This document shows positions 35,700 through 47,209 of a stretch of 64,000 nucleotides of DNA, one piece after another. Every line of letters starts with the position of its first letter. Within the stretch, counting starts at the first letter, position 1. A program made the position numbers and the translations under genes. The notes under the pieces are model-generated. The model searched no databases, was not told where the DNA came from, and worked only from the letters and a program-made list of their open reading frames with translations. Origin of the DNA: Rhizophagus irregularis. Taxonomy: Eukaryota; Glomeromycota; Glomeromycetes; Glomerales; Glomeraceae. The stretch lies in assembly GCF_026210795.1 (NCBI RefSeq), contig NC_089429.1, positions 1,302,001-1,366,000 of the forward strand, read 5' to 3'.

Positions 35700-36375
35700 T
35701 TAAACATAAAATAATAATACAACTAGTTGTACCAGTAGAGTTAAGTAGAAACTGGTGGTAGCGCTTCTTATTATTGATGATGGCGATCCTGCTATTGCTG
35801 ATGATGATGATAATGTGACTTTGGGTGTTTTTGATAGTGGTAATGAAGACGATGTAGTTGTAGGTGATGGGAAAACAGACTCTGTAGATGATGGAGATGA
35901 TGGTGGTGCTTTTTTAGGCGCGGGAGGAAGTGGAGGTGTTTTTTTGGGTGCAGGAGGGGGTGGAGATGGTGCTTTTTTAGGCGCAGGAGGGGGTGGAGCT
36001 GGTGATTTAGGTGCAGGAGGAGGAGGTGGTGGTTTATTAGATGAAGGCGATGATGGTGCTTTAGCAGCAGTGGCTGGTGGTGACAGCTGTGAGAACGTTG
36101 ATCCTTCAGAGACTGTAACTTGGCGTGATTGTAAGCGGTTCTGTAGTGATCTTATATTTGGCTTTCTCCAACCCCTAAAAGTTATTAAACTATTTTTATT
36201 CATACAATATATTCATTATTTTTTTTTAAAAAATTCCTTACCTTGATGGTGAATTTCTTTTGACTAGTCCTAGTTTTTTAGAATTGTCATGTGAAGTTTT
36301 TCGGGCTGATATCAAAATTAATAAAGTTGAAAAGATTATTATAAGTAAATGGATAATTTTCGTTTGAACTTTCAT
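35700..36375 (-). CDS. Pro-rich, probably GPI-anchored surface protein (2 exons, 202 aa)
   Basis: Exons: 36375-36242 and 36174-35700 (609 bases), donor GTAAGG, acceptor TTTTAG. Exon 1 codes a signal peptide (MKVQTKIIHLLIIIFSTLLI) and then LVKR, a Kex2-like dibasic site at residues 39-40. The middle (about residues 95-145) is proline-rich, with PPPPAPKK-type repeats. The C-terminus is a small-residue stretch (SIIRSATTS) and a hydrophobic tail (FYLTLLVQLVVLLFYV) with no charged residue after it, the pattern of a GPI-attachment signal. The product is thus predicted to be processed and tethered at the plasma membrane or wall. The plus frame 35755-36246 is the Gly/Asp-rich shadow of the proline repeats. 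The frame starting at 36203 begins inside the intron and lacks the signal peptide. Confidence 0.75.
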
Positions 36376-38081
36376 ATTTTGTGAAAAAGAGAGATGAATT
36401 ATTCAACGAGAATAATTAAAAAAAAAAGAATAAGAAATTATTTATATTATAGATATGTTCGTGACAAAATAATTACGTAAAAAATTTTTTGGGAAATTTA
36501 ACAACAAAAGCGAAACCAAATTAGGGAATATAAAGTAATTTGCTTATTCTCATTCTGCCTAAAATCCTAAAAATGGTATTTTTTAAGAAAATATTATTTA
36601 TGTTATACGAGTAAACGTGTACATCATTCATGTTTTACAGACGTCAAAGTATTATGGTAACTACTTTATTAGGATGAATGTAACAAAACCTGTAACGAGG
36701 CGATCCAGTGATTGACGTACGTGATATGCATACTAACTTTATTAATTTTTAGATCAACATTTAGATAAATTTCAATTGTGGATAATTTTTGATAATTTTT
36801 ACACTTTTTCGATCACGAATCATGTGACCTGTATTGTAAGTGAATATATTCAGGAATTCAGGAAATATGCGCTAAAAAAACATTATTTTCGAATTGTGTA
36901 TTATATTCGAAAAATTATTTATTACATTTATTAAATATTTCCACAAAAGAAAATAAAAAGAAAAATCACAGTTTATAACACACTTCTAAGATCCTGCTTT
37001 CGGATATATGGTGCACTAGCACATGAAGGATGATGTCGTTCTTAAGTTGCTTTGGCGTCTACACAAGCAAAAATGGATGTTTAACCGGAAAACACTATAG
37101 TAGTGTACATTAAAACCACTATGAAACATAGTCCTATACCTAGTAGCACTGTTTTATTTATACACTTTAAAAACGATAATAAATATAATATAAAGTATCA
37201 TATAGAAAATTAATTATCATTATGGAGTAAAAGTGAAATATTGGCATTACTAATTTTTAAATTATAAAGAAGTGAAATATTGGTGTTGCTCTTTTAAAAT
37301 AAAAAAAAAGTGGAATATTGTAAAAAAAAGAATCACAAATTGGTAATAAAAGTTTCTGAAGGAACGAATAGAATTAAAGGATGATAAAGGTTATCCTGGA
37401 CCAGTCAAATGTGATTGGTTTATTTTTTACCACAATTTTTAGATCTTTTACTTATAATACCAACCATTAAACATAAGAAAATATAAATATAAAACCTGGC
37501 GAATACCAGCTCATCAGGGACGATCGGATGATTTCAGAAGAGTTGGGAAAAAACCATGAATAAAATTCACGATTAATTAAATCCGTGAATAAATTAATGA
37601 ATACTTTCGGGATAAAAAGTTGTTCCTTAGTTACTTTGCAATTCTAGATTTTATTTATCATCGGCGAGCATGCTCACCGTAGTACAATATTGATCATGTA
37701 ATATTATCCGCAGCACAAAAATTTCTCAACAACTGTGACCTTCGGGTCACGGTAGTATAAAAGAATCAAGCGGCTATATTATGAATACTTTATCGACTCA
37801 TGCTGCGAGAAGCGAGCGGACGGACAACAGGAATTTTGTGTCACCATATCTAAAATTCTATAATCCATCATGAAAATTACTTTTATCATACGAAATAAAT
37901 TTTTTTTTTTTGCTCCAATAATCTTTTATTCTGTTTTATACCTACTATAAACTGAAAACTAACAAAAAGATGAATGAATAAATGTAATAATTCTCTAATT
38001 AACGTTTGTTGCTGACTTAGCCAAGTCTTTAAAAAACTTGTTGTCACCTGATCACCACGTTGAGGTGCAGCAACATTGATC
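36376..38081. other. Intergenic with two GC-rich hairpins
   Basis: No gene seen. A stem with a UUCG loop lies at 37732-37753 and an interrupted palindrome (CGGCGAGCATGCTCACCG) at 37662-37679, within a locally less AT-rich patch of about 37490-37830. This could be a structured RNA or a repeat end. Confidence 0.45.
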
Positions 38082-39212
38082 AGGGGGGAATAACGAAAGG
38101 GAAAGGGGAACGAAAGGGAAAGGGGATAACGAGAGGGAAAGGGGAAAACGAGTGGGAAAGGGGATAACGAGTGGGAAAGGAAAAAACGAAGAGGAAAAGG
38201 GGAAAACGAGAGGGAGAGGGAAGGGGGATAACGAGTGGGAAAGGGGATAACGAGTGGGAAAGGGGATAACGAAAGGGAAAGGGGATAACGAAAGGGAAAG
38301 GGGATAACGAGTGGGAAAGGGGCGAAAGGGAAAGGGGATAACGAGTGGGAAAGGGGCGAAAGGAAAGGGGCGAAAGGGAAAGGGACGAAAGGGAAAGGGG
38401 ATAACGAAAGGGAAAGGGGATAACGAAAGGGAAAGGGGATAACGAAAGGGAAAGGGGATAACGAAAGGGAAAGGGGATAACGAAAGGGAAAGGGGATAAC
38501 GAAAGGGAAAGGGGATAACGAAAGGGAAAGGGGATAACGAAAGGGAAAGGGGATAACGAGCGGGAAAGGGGATAACGAAAGGAAAAGGGGATAACGAAAG
38601 GAAAAGGGGATAACGAAAGGAAAAGGGGATAACGAGTGGGAAAGGGGCGAAAGGGAAAGGGGATAACGAGTGGGAAAGGGCGAAAGGGAAAGGGGATAAC
38701 CAGTGGGAAAGGGCGAAAGGGAAAGGGGATAACGAGTGGGAAAGGGGATAACGAGTGGGAAAGGACGAGAGGGAAAGGGGATAACGAGTGGGAAAGGGGA
38801 TAACGAGAGGGAAAGGGGATAACGAGTGGGAAAGGGGAAAACGAGTGGGAAAGAGGGAAAGGGAATAACGAGAGGGAAAGGGAAAACGAGAGGGAAAGGG
38901 GATAACGAGTGGGAAAGGGGAAAACGAGTGGGAAAGAGGGAAAGGGAATAACAAGAGGGAAAGGGAAAACGAGAGGGAAGGGGAAAACGAGTGGGAAAGG
39001 GAAAACGAGAGGGAAAGGGGAAAACGAGTGGGAAAGGGGAAAACGAGAGGGAAAGGCGATAACGAGTGGAAAGGGGAAAACGAAAGGGAAAGGGAATAAC
39101 GAGAGGGAAAGGGATAACGAGTGGGAAAGGGGAAAACGAGTGGGAAAGGGAATAACGAGAGGGAAAGGGGATAACGAGAGGGAAAGGGAAACAAAAGGGA
39201 AAGGGAAAGAGC
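38082..39212. repeat. Purine-rich 19-bp minisatellite, about 1.1 kb
   Basis: Tandem array with a basic unit of 19 bases, AACGAAAGGGAAAGGGGAT, and variants with AACGAGTGGG or AACGAGAGGG. The plus strand is nearly all purine with regular GGG and GGGG runs, so G-quadruplex and triplex (H-DNA) structures are possible. Because the unit has no stop on the minus strand in any frame and is not a multiple of three, all three minus frames stay open for about 400 codons (Pro/Phe/Leu/Ser-rich). These are not genes. Confidence 0.95.
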
Positions 39213-39846
39213 AAGAAAATACACAAACATACACACACAAACCCCTACACGCAAACCTACACACAACAGCCAACATACCTAAAGGAAAACGTAAGAATAA
39301 AGAGGAGACCTAGACAGAGAGAAGACAGACCTAAAAAAAAGAAGATAAAAAGACCTAAAAAAAAAGATAAATATTATTTAAATTATATACTCATGACAAA
39401 TCCCACATTAAAAGATTAGGTGTTATGTGTCATAAAAATTTTTTTCGCGTTAAGTAAACTTTTATTCATATGACCAATACAGTGACTGTATGAGTAATTA
39501 TATCTAACATCGTTACGCAGATACACAAAAAGGAGATATACAATAAAAAAAGGAAAATGCAGGGGTGAAAAGAATGACGTACATGGAATATTACATGGGT
39601 TGTATATCAAATTGTCTATAGAATGTCTTTTGAACAATAATTAATACATCTCTAGACTCTAATATAGGCTTTAATACATAAATATTGTTTAATTTTAGAT
39701 GCAAATTCCTTAATTTCATCTATTATCGTGCTCCGTATATTAAATATAATTGCCGATAATTTTGTTATTTTTAAAAAATCAAAAATAAGCTATAATTAAC
39801 GTTAAGCTATAATTAAGCTAACGTCAATGGGCCACACGATAATATC
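39213..39846. other. Intergenic, nothing recognised
   Basis: Flank of the minisatellite, then AT-rich DNA. The 73-codon minus frame at 39416 is not supported. Confidence 0.45.
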
Positions 39847-39977
39847 GTTATTGTGCTTTGCGTTGATAAATATACTATTATCAACCAATTCTAGTATTCT
39901 GATTGGACAGATTTGACCACTACGTGACGCTATAATTGGTTAATAATTGTGATATTAATCGTTGCAAGCACAATAAC
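39847..39977. mobile_element. Small palindromic MITE-like element
   Basis: The left GTTATTGTGCTTTGCGTTGA and the right TCGTTGCAAGCACAATAAC are inverted copies. The similarity continues inward to AACCAATTCTAG facing CTATAATTGGTT, giving arms of about 48 bases in a 131-base element. There is no clear target duplication and no coding sequence. Confidence 0.55.
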
Positions 39978-40155
39978 TTATAATTACAATTAGAATAAAA
40001 ATTCCCTTCATTAAAATGGAGTTTTAAATTTCTCATATTACTAATGAAATTTGGATTTTTTAAGATAACTCAAAATAGAATTAAAATATTCGCTACCTAA
40101 CGACGAGTATATGGAATATTAGTATCATATTCAATAGATATTTTAAGTTTTTAAT
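39978..40155. other. Intergenic, nothing recognised
   Basis: A short AT-rich spacer between the small MITE and the F-box remnant. Confidence 0.35.
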
Positions 40156-40330
40156 CCAATTGAGAGACAAGTATTTTGTGTACCTAAACGTTTGATAAAA
40201 TTAGAATAATTAAATAATGCATTTGAAGAATTGTCGCAGGAATTGTTTAAACTCAAAAATTTTTTTTATAATTCCAATTCTGTTTCACTTCCTAAAGCTT
40301 CTTCGAAAACGATGATTTTTGTCATATTTA
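40156..40330 (-). pseudogene. F-box family gene fragment
   Basis: On the minus strand the frame reads SNALFNYSNFIKRL, matching SNTLFNYPSFIKHLNT and SNPLFNYPNFIKCLNT of the intact F-box genes at 18243 and 20314. The frame is interrupted upstream, and there is neither an F-box nor a C-terminal body. A decayed relic. Its ends are approximate. Confidence 0.5.
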
Positions 40331-40559
40331 TATGTTAACGTTTAATTTATACTTTATTTAAAAATAATTAATAGAAATATCACGGAAATATAAACACTAT
40401 TTATCTACTCAAAAATTAATTGTTAAGTTATAAAATCCAACACAGAAAATTATAGAACAAGGTAGTGAAGTTACTTATCAGCTTTAATATATTTGCCTAT
40501 TTTGGTTAAAAAAAAATTTAAAATTGTCAACGTGACGTACTATAAAGATTATAAAAAAT
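40331..40559. other. Intergenic, nothing recognised
   Basis: AT-rich spacer containing the 3' flank of the kinase gene on the minus strand. Confidence 0.35.
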
Positions 40560-42895
40560 TTAATTACCTTTTTTTTGTGTTTCTTCATCAAACTTACGCT
40601 TTCTTGAAAATTCTACAGGTACGGTTGTGCTTTGAGAAACGGAGTCCGTATTTTGTGTTAATGAACTAAAAAATGCATAATGAAATTTATATTTTTCATA
40701 ATTTATACTCATTATATTAATAATTACCTTCGAATATTATTTATATCATATTCATATTCTTTTGTAATATATCCTATAAATTAATAAAAGGTCGTCCAAT
40801 TAATGTTTCATGTCTTTTACATTAATAGTTAATTACTACTAATAACGAATATATTGCAACATACCAGTTTCAGAAATCACGGAACTTAACGCTCTGCTTG
40901 TATAAATTGCTTTTGGATGAGATTTTTTACTAAATTCGGGTCCAAGTTTCTTTAATTGTATTAATTCTAATCTTTTTGCTTCAGCATTTATAAATGCTTT
41001 CTCAATAATACTATTTTTAGTTGTAAAGCACTGTTCATAAAACAGTCCATTGTTAAAAAAAGCTTTGGTTATAAAATCCAATTCATTACCCCATTTGTTA
41101 AAAGAATTAAGGATTTCAATTATTTTGCCAATAGTTGGTCTTTTTTGAGGATTAGAATCCCAACATTTTATCATTAAATTGGAAAAACAATCAGGAGTAT
41201 CATTTGTAATTTCAGGACGTTTTCCATCAATAATTTCATAAATTAGATTAACATTATGCTCAACATTAGCAAATGGTTTACATCCTGTTGTAAGTTCCCA
41301 CATAATCATACCCAAACCATATATATCAGATTCTTTTGAAAATACACCACCTTTAAATATCTCTGGTGCAATATAAGGTATTACTCCATATATTTCATTG
41401 TTTAATGAAGAGTTATTTGCAGGTTGTGATAATCCTAAGTCTCCAATTTTCCAGTCTTCCAGTATCATTAATAATATATTTCCACTATGAATATCACGAT
41501 GTATAAAATTATTATTATGAATTTTTTCAAGTCTAAAATAAAAAATTTAGTAATTAATAAATTAAATATAAATAGCAAATACATGCATTAAAAATTCTAT
41601 AAATACCCAAGTGCAATATCCACTAAAATTCTTAATTTTTTTCCCCATTTTATTTCTTTAAAATTCTTTTGCAAATAACTGTATAAATTTCCACCATATG
41701 CATATTCCATTACAAGCATATACTCTTTTGTTACAGGATCTTGTGTAATACCATAACATTTAACAAGATATGATTCATCATGACAATGATAAAATGATTT
41801 TAGCTAAAGTATAAATAATAAATATGTTAATATATGTTATATAAACAATGCAAAAATATTAAATATTAAAATTTTACCTCATTTAAAAAATATTTATTGA
41901 TACCTCGTGAATTGATTAATCTTTTTATGGCAACATCACTATCACGTGTACCGTTTGACCAAGTTGCTTTATAAATTGTACTAAATCCTCCTTCTGCTAT
42001 TTTCTTTAAATTTTTAATTTTAGAATATGGAATCCATGTTATTCCTCTTAAATAAGATCTTTTAATGAAATTATATACTTTTAATGGATTTGAACTTGTA
42101 TAATTATTTATATAATTAGCAATCAAATGATGACTATTATCATCAATTCTAAAAAGAAATTCATCTATAATACAATTTCCACTACTTATATTTGTAATAT
42201 CAATAGTAATTAATGATATTCTTTTACATTTCTTACATTGAGATTGGTATGTAATTCCGAAAATAATATTAGTCGTTAAACAATACCTACACCCACTATA
42301 AACTATATAGCAATTTGTAACACCATTTTTGACAATAAGATTCTGACTCTTGTTGTATGTATTCTAGTTCTAGTTGACAAATTACACATTTGTTAGAATT
42401 ATCCCACCATGGTAAATTTAAAATTGAAATAGGTTTTTTAGTTAAAATTGATTCTACCCAACCGGAAGAAAGCCGATAACTATCTTGATTATGTTTAAAT
42501 AACCATTCTTTATCACATAATTCACAAACTATTTTATTATGAGTACAATAGTAATCATTGAATGACGGGGTATTTGGGATTATTTGTCTAAAATATGAAA
42601 CCTCAGAACAATATTGACACCATTCTTGAATGTTCTTTGTATGATGTTCAATACACTTAGCGCACCTATTTGCTGCTATATTCGTATCCAAGTATGTATC
42701 ATTACATGTATTATATGTTACGTTTTTAATATACTGAAATAAACAATTTCTGCAATATTTTTGTTCAAATTCAAGTGTCTGGGAGTATTTATTTTTACAA
42801 TAAAAACAATTTTCCTCCTTTTTCTTAAAGGGGATAAACAAAACAGGTAAAGGACTAGACTTTAATCTTGGTGATGAATTATTATTTGTGTTCAT
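40560..42895 (-). CDS. Cys-rich-leader TKL-type kinase, one frameshift (5 exons)
   Basis: Paralogue of 2835-5162. Exons: 42895-41878, 41803-41607, 41532-40865, 40773-40728 and 40665-40560. The N-terminal leader has CxxC pairs (CFYC, CRNC, CAKC, CQYC, CELC, CVIC). Compared with the plus-strand paralogue there is one extra base at about 42312 (AAATTGC against AAATGTC) that shifts the frame just after CQKWCYK. The downstream frame then reads on cleanly (CRYCLTTNIIFGIT, CKKCKRISL). The kinase part is intact: AEGGFSTIYKA, VAIKRL, HRDIHSGN, GDLGLS, PYIAPE, DIYGLGMIMWE. Apart from the extra base the coding length is 2034, the same as the paralogue. The options are a recent pseudogene, an assembly error, or a protein starting at the in-frame ATG at 42126 that would keep the whole kinase domain. 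The last exon ends KKGN. Confidence 0.75.
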
Positions 42896-44138
42896 AATAA
42901 TATATTTGAGAAAGTAGCTTATAAAAATCTGAATGTTTAAATTATATAATAATATTTATATATATTTAGGAAAAAAATTTTCCTCAAAGTTTTATACCCG
43001 TCTTATTAATACTATTAAACTTCGTTTATTAGACAGCTACCGTTCGGACACTTAAAACTCGCGTTGAATAAATATCGAAAAAATGAAAAAATGTAAAATG
43101 TGTCAGCTCTGTTGGTAAAGCGCCTTTTTGTCAATATTTTTCCATTCTGCTATAACATATAAAAGGAGTGACAAATTTTATAAATACTAGACCCTAAATA
43201 GGAAGTGATCGACAAAGAGTGTTATGACATAATCACACAAATTAATTGCATCGGTTAAATAATTTTCCGTAATTTTTTTGTAATCTCCAAATAAAGCGAG
43301 AATCAAACTTTTAAAAAATTTCCAAATTAAGTAAAGATCTTTCCTTGTTTATCAAATTAGACTGTTGTGTTTCATAATTAGAATTTTCTGATTTCTATAA
43401 AGAAAAGGTAACGGAATTTCATTTTTTTAACCTTTGAAAATGACTGCGGATGGCGCAGTGAAAAATCTAAAATAGGAAGGTTATGAAACTGACGGAATGG
43501 CGAGTGAAACTGATTAACGATACAAACGATCTGCATTTATCACGTGGGAAGGGATAGGTTGTATAATCAATTGTATAGATGATATAAATTTCTTTCTATT
43601 TGAGAAAGTTGAAAATTTTTAAATGAAAAAGGAGCTATTTTGAAAAATGCTACAAATGCTTAAAAATATTAAAAGCTATTTCAGGAAATCACGTTTATGA
43701 GATTACTAATAATTTTAACAATTAATGGACATTATGATTTAGAAAAATAGTATGTAGTTCGTACGTCTTGCAATACACTCCTTCTTTAAAATATGAAAAT
43801 AAAAATATAAATAGATATTTTTATTTGTTATACTAGCTTGTAATTTATTTATTTAAAGATAAATGCACATAAGAATAATCATATTTAAGCTTTTTGCAAA
43901 ATGTATTCATTCTTTATTAAATTTTTGAATTTTTTTGAATTTTCTCGCAGAACTTAAGTAAAAAAAAATTGAAGCTGCAAAATACCAAATTACCTATAAA
44001 AAAATTATATAGGATTTCTTGCCTACATTATAATCCTAATTCCTTTTTCGTTACTAAATGAGCTAATTATAAAGCTTTAGCTTCAGCAACAGCTTTTCTA
44101 ACAGAAGCTTTTGATAAAATTTGAAGCTTCTTTTCTTT
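42896..44138. other. Intergenic, nothing firm
   Basis: AT-rich. AGCTCTGTTGGTAAAGCGCC at 43104-43123 resembles a tRNA D-arm/A box, but no B box or acceptor stem follows, so no tRNA is called. Confidence 0.45.
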
Positions 44139-44248
44139 CCCTATAAAAAAAAATTCTGGAAAAACCTCTGATAAATGATCATTTTTCTAGTTTTATTCCG
44201 AAAGAAACTCAGACACGTGATCATTTACTGAAAAATTTTTCTTATGGT
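44139..44248 (+). mobile_element. CCCTATAAAA MITE, copy 1 (intergenic)
   Basis: About 110 bases related to the copy inside the F-box gene at 47585: CCCTATAAAAA, ATTCTGGAAAAAC, GATAAATGATCATTTTTCTAG, then CAGACACGTGATCATTT and a diverged right end (TTTTTCTTATGG instead of TTTTTTATAGGG). It is more worn than the copy in the gene. Confidence 0.7.
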
Positions 44249-45430
44249 CTCAAAGTAATTTTTTGCGCAAAATATTTCACGACCGTTTGCTTGCTTTCAA
44301 CACGGCTCTTTTAACAGAAAAAACACTTAAAAAAAGTTCTTACAACATTTTTTTAACAACACGCCAACCCAAGAAACACTTTATTAACTCTTTTTTACGT
44401 TGAGTACATGCACTTTAACTTGAAATAAAAAGTTATAAAATTTTAGGAGCAAATTTTTTCACGACTGGCCTCGCCTAGATAGTTCTCTTATCCTATTCAT
44501 AATACCTTTTCTTTTCCTTTTATCGTTATGAGCTCAACCACTACACCTACTAGTCAAGAAAAAAAAATAAACAAAAACCTACCCGGAACATGTTTTACTG
44601 CGCCCCTATAAACCAATAAAAACTTTATCCCATCTTCTTCTCCCGGGACACAAGACAGGTGACACTCGAGGTCACCATGTAAAAAAATGGTTCTGCGCAC
44701 ATGATCCGGAGAATGAGCCAAAATCATGTAGATCGCTTCCATTTGTGGATAATGCCGACCAGCATTACATATAGAGCTAATAGTACAGTAGTAAATGTGT
44801 GCCGCTCTTCCTCTGACCTATCTGACCTATATATATTATAACTCGGGGTCCTATAGTTATACAAATATATATTAAATTTACGTTTATAATTTTTGCGTTA
44901 AATTATTTATGGTAATTTTTATTTTATCAAGATGTATTTTTTATTGGCAAAAAAAAATGTTATAAAGTTATTTTATGTACTTTTAGTTTTATTATTTTTA
45001 AAATATAATAAACTATTAAGATACTACATTTTACTTACTTTCGCTATAATAGATCATGTATTTTATTGTAAATATAATTAACACTAAATAGTTTGTTCTT
45101 ATACATTACAAATATGAAATATTATTAAACATGCTATGTCAAAAGAAGAGTGTCCTTTTTCTGATTTAATATGTAAACCCTTATGTAACTATCACCTTCT
45201 GATATAAGAGATACTATATAATGCCCAATTTTACAATTAAAATATTTTCAATGTCTTCACTGTTGATAACTTAATACAAAACTCATGTTTAGTTCAGTAT
45301 TTTTTTTCTTCATAAAGTATTAGTATTATTTATAAGAGGTTAAGGAGTTATATTATATCCTGCATAACTAATTGTCGTGTCAGATTTTCCCTTTTTTATT
45401 GAATGTGATCTTGTAATATTAATATTTTAG
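44249..45430. other. Intergenic, one unexplained frame
   Basis: A minus-strand frame at 44554-44742 (62 codons, SPDHVRRTIFLHGDLECHL) lies in a patch that is less AT-rich than its surroundings. It may be a fragment of a gene or repeat and has no domain I know. The remainder is AT-rich. Confidence 0.4.
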
Positions 45431-45997
45431 CATGAAAAACGTCTAGCTAATGATAAAAAACAACGAAAGAATCCGCTAGACGAAAAGCAGATAAAGCTGC
45501 GGCTATCTAAAGCTTCACATAATCAACAATCAAACGACAACCCACATCAAGTTTCCCTGCCGGTCGACATGGCCCAAGGGAACCCGATGAACATCTACTC
45601 TAACAACGCTGGACCATCAATGTTCATAGCTAACCCATCATCATCATCTACAACTACAATATCATCAACATTTATATTTAATAACCCATCTTATACACAA
45701 ACCACTTCCCTCACTACCATTTCATCACCCTTAACTAACATCAATGCTTTCACACGTGTTAGCGATGTTATTTCCAACATGCAAAGTAGGTACAAATTTC
45801 GCCTGAACAAAAAAGACGCTAGGTACCTAAAGAGAAACAACATCTTTATCAAGCGCTCTCTGTCGCCAAGTGATAGCGAAGATGAGAACACTTTTAACCA
45901 TAAACGGTCTAAAGAAAACATCATTGACGAACCTGACACTCCCGTCTCTGGATCTAAAAGGAAAAGTGTTTATCATCTCCCTTCGTCCCTCCGATAG
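45431..45997 (+). CDS. Hypothetical protein, probable terminal exon
   Basis: The open frame begins right after a good acceptor (AATATTTTAG at 45421-45430) and runs to the stop at 45997. The first ATG is at 45569 (142 aa), but the 46 codons before it (HEKRLANDKKQRKNPLDEK and on) are also protein-like and in frame. I therefore favour a last exon of a longer gene, or a displaced copy of one. It starts with a basic segment, followed by a Ser/Thr/Asn-rich stretch and a basic C-terminal region with KRSLSPSDSEDE and two KR-rich clusters (FNHKRSK, SGSKRKS) that look like nuclear signals. It is less AT-rich than its neighbours. No upstream exon was identified and the family is not recognised. Confidence 0.5.
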   Translation, partial: HEKRLANDKKQRKNPLDEKQIKLRLSKASHNQQSNDNPHQVSLPVDMAQGNPMNIYSNNAGPSMFIANPSSSSTTTISSTFIFNNPSYTQTTSLTTISSPLTNINAFTRVSDVISNMQSRYKFRLNKKDARYLKRNNIFIKRSLSPSDSEDENTFNHKRSKENIIDEPDTPVSGSKRKSVYHLPSSLR

Positions 45998-47209
45998 ACC
46001 ACCTTTCAATAGTATAATACCATAGTTTTTTATTAAAGTACCATTCCGTCTATGGAAGTATTTATAAATAGAATGAATGAAAGATCAATACGGGAGGGAT
46101 AGTAATAATCGTGAAAGTATTAGACAGGATTTTTTGCTACCCTTTGTTATTTTTTCTTTTAATACTACGGATAGAACTGTTATGCCTAAAATAGTTCATG
46201 TTTTGTATTAGACGGGACGATCTCACGTGTGGGATCAGGTGTCAACTTCTTTAATTTAGAGTAATTGCTACATATTGTTTGTACCTCTGTTTCTGTAATT
46301 ATGTTAAAAATAAAAATGAAGATAAAATTGTTGTTCTTTACTATCATTTTCATGATAATCTAAATTTAAATAATTATTATCATAAACTTTTTGGTGGTTT
46401 TTGTCTGTTTTGCCTCCTTCTTTTTCTTTGCCTTTACTTTTTTTATTTGTTGTACTCTCCATTTTGCTTAAATCTACACTTTGATTCTAAACTTCCAAGA
46501 TAAAGACTAAAATTATTAAAGTAATTAATTTGTTGTTATCATATATATCCTTTATTAATCTAATTTTATACATACGTAATAGTTTTATTCTCAACTTGTT
46601 TATAATTACTCCCATCCAATAATATAGAGTTATTTGTTGAAAAAAAGACTATTAAAAACATAGTAAATTTCGATCATCTGCAGATGTATGGATAATGTAG
46701 TGTTGTAACGAAAATTAACAGATGAAAAGGATATCTAGGCAAGGATACCAATCATCTGGATCAAAATAAACTTCATTATGAATCAATGTATTTAGCGTTT
46801 TATGCCCATGCATTTTCTTCTTTCTTTTTTAACAACCCCAGCTTCTGATGTATATACTTATTACAATATATAATAATACATATATGTATGTATGATAATA
46901 TGATTTAAATTTTTATTACATACAAATAACACATAATTATGATCTTATTAACAAATATATATTCTGAACCATTTTTTGAGTCAATATAATAAAAAAAAAA
47001 TTGTGTTTAACAATTGAAGAACAGTGATATGATATGACAATATTCTCTATTGAATAAATGACAAATAACTAGTCATTTTGAAGTTATTTGATTAAGTGAT
47101 TTCTGCATCATTGGTAACTATGCTTACATTACCCGTTTATTTAAGTCCACTTTTTTCTTTCCCTCTTTCTCTTCTTCCTTTATTACAATATGGCAACTTC
47201 CTTTACAAT
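45998..47209. other. Intergenic and 5' region of F-box gene
   Basis: No supported gene; the hydrophobic frame at 46279-46503 is not called. Near the end, ACAATATGGCAA occurs twice (about 47186 and 47206). The first copy gives an upstream ATG at 47190 that is out of frame with the F-box start and opens a 14-codon uORF, which overlaps the F-box start. Confidence 0.5.

Noticed and set aside
35755-36246. Plus frame of 163 codons, Gly/Asp-rich
   Set aside because: Antisense shadow of the Pro-rich repeats of the spliced minus-strand gene, which has a signal peptide exon and a GPI-like tail.
37495-37560. Hammerhead-ribozyme-like CTGATGAG plus CTGG/CCAG stem on the minus strand
   Set aside because: The required GAAA box after the stem is missing (GTTTTA instead) and no third stem is evident.
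37886-39276. Three minus-strand frames of about 400-450 codons, Pro/Phe/Leu/Ser-rich
   Set aside because: All three frames are open at once because the 19-base repeat has no minus-strand stop. This is a minisatellite, not a gene.
43104-43123. tRNA D-arm-like sequence AGCTCTGTTGGTAAAGCGCC
   Set aside because: No B box, anticodon arm or acceptor stem follows, so it is at best a tRNA-derived fragment.
47096-47209. Extended start of the third F-box gene (38 extra residues resembling a signal peptide)
   Set aside because: Paralogues start at MACSKIF/MASSKIL, and an F-box protein is cytosolic or nuclear. The extra part is pyrimidine-rich leader sequence.
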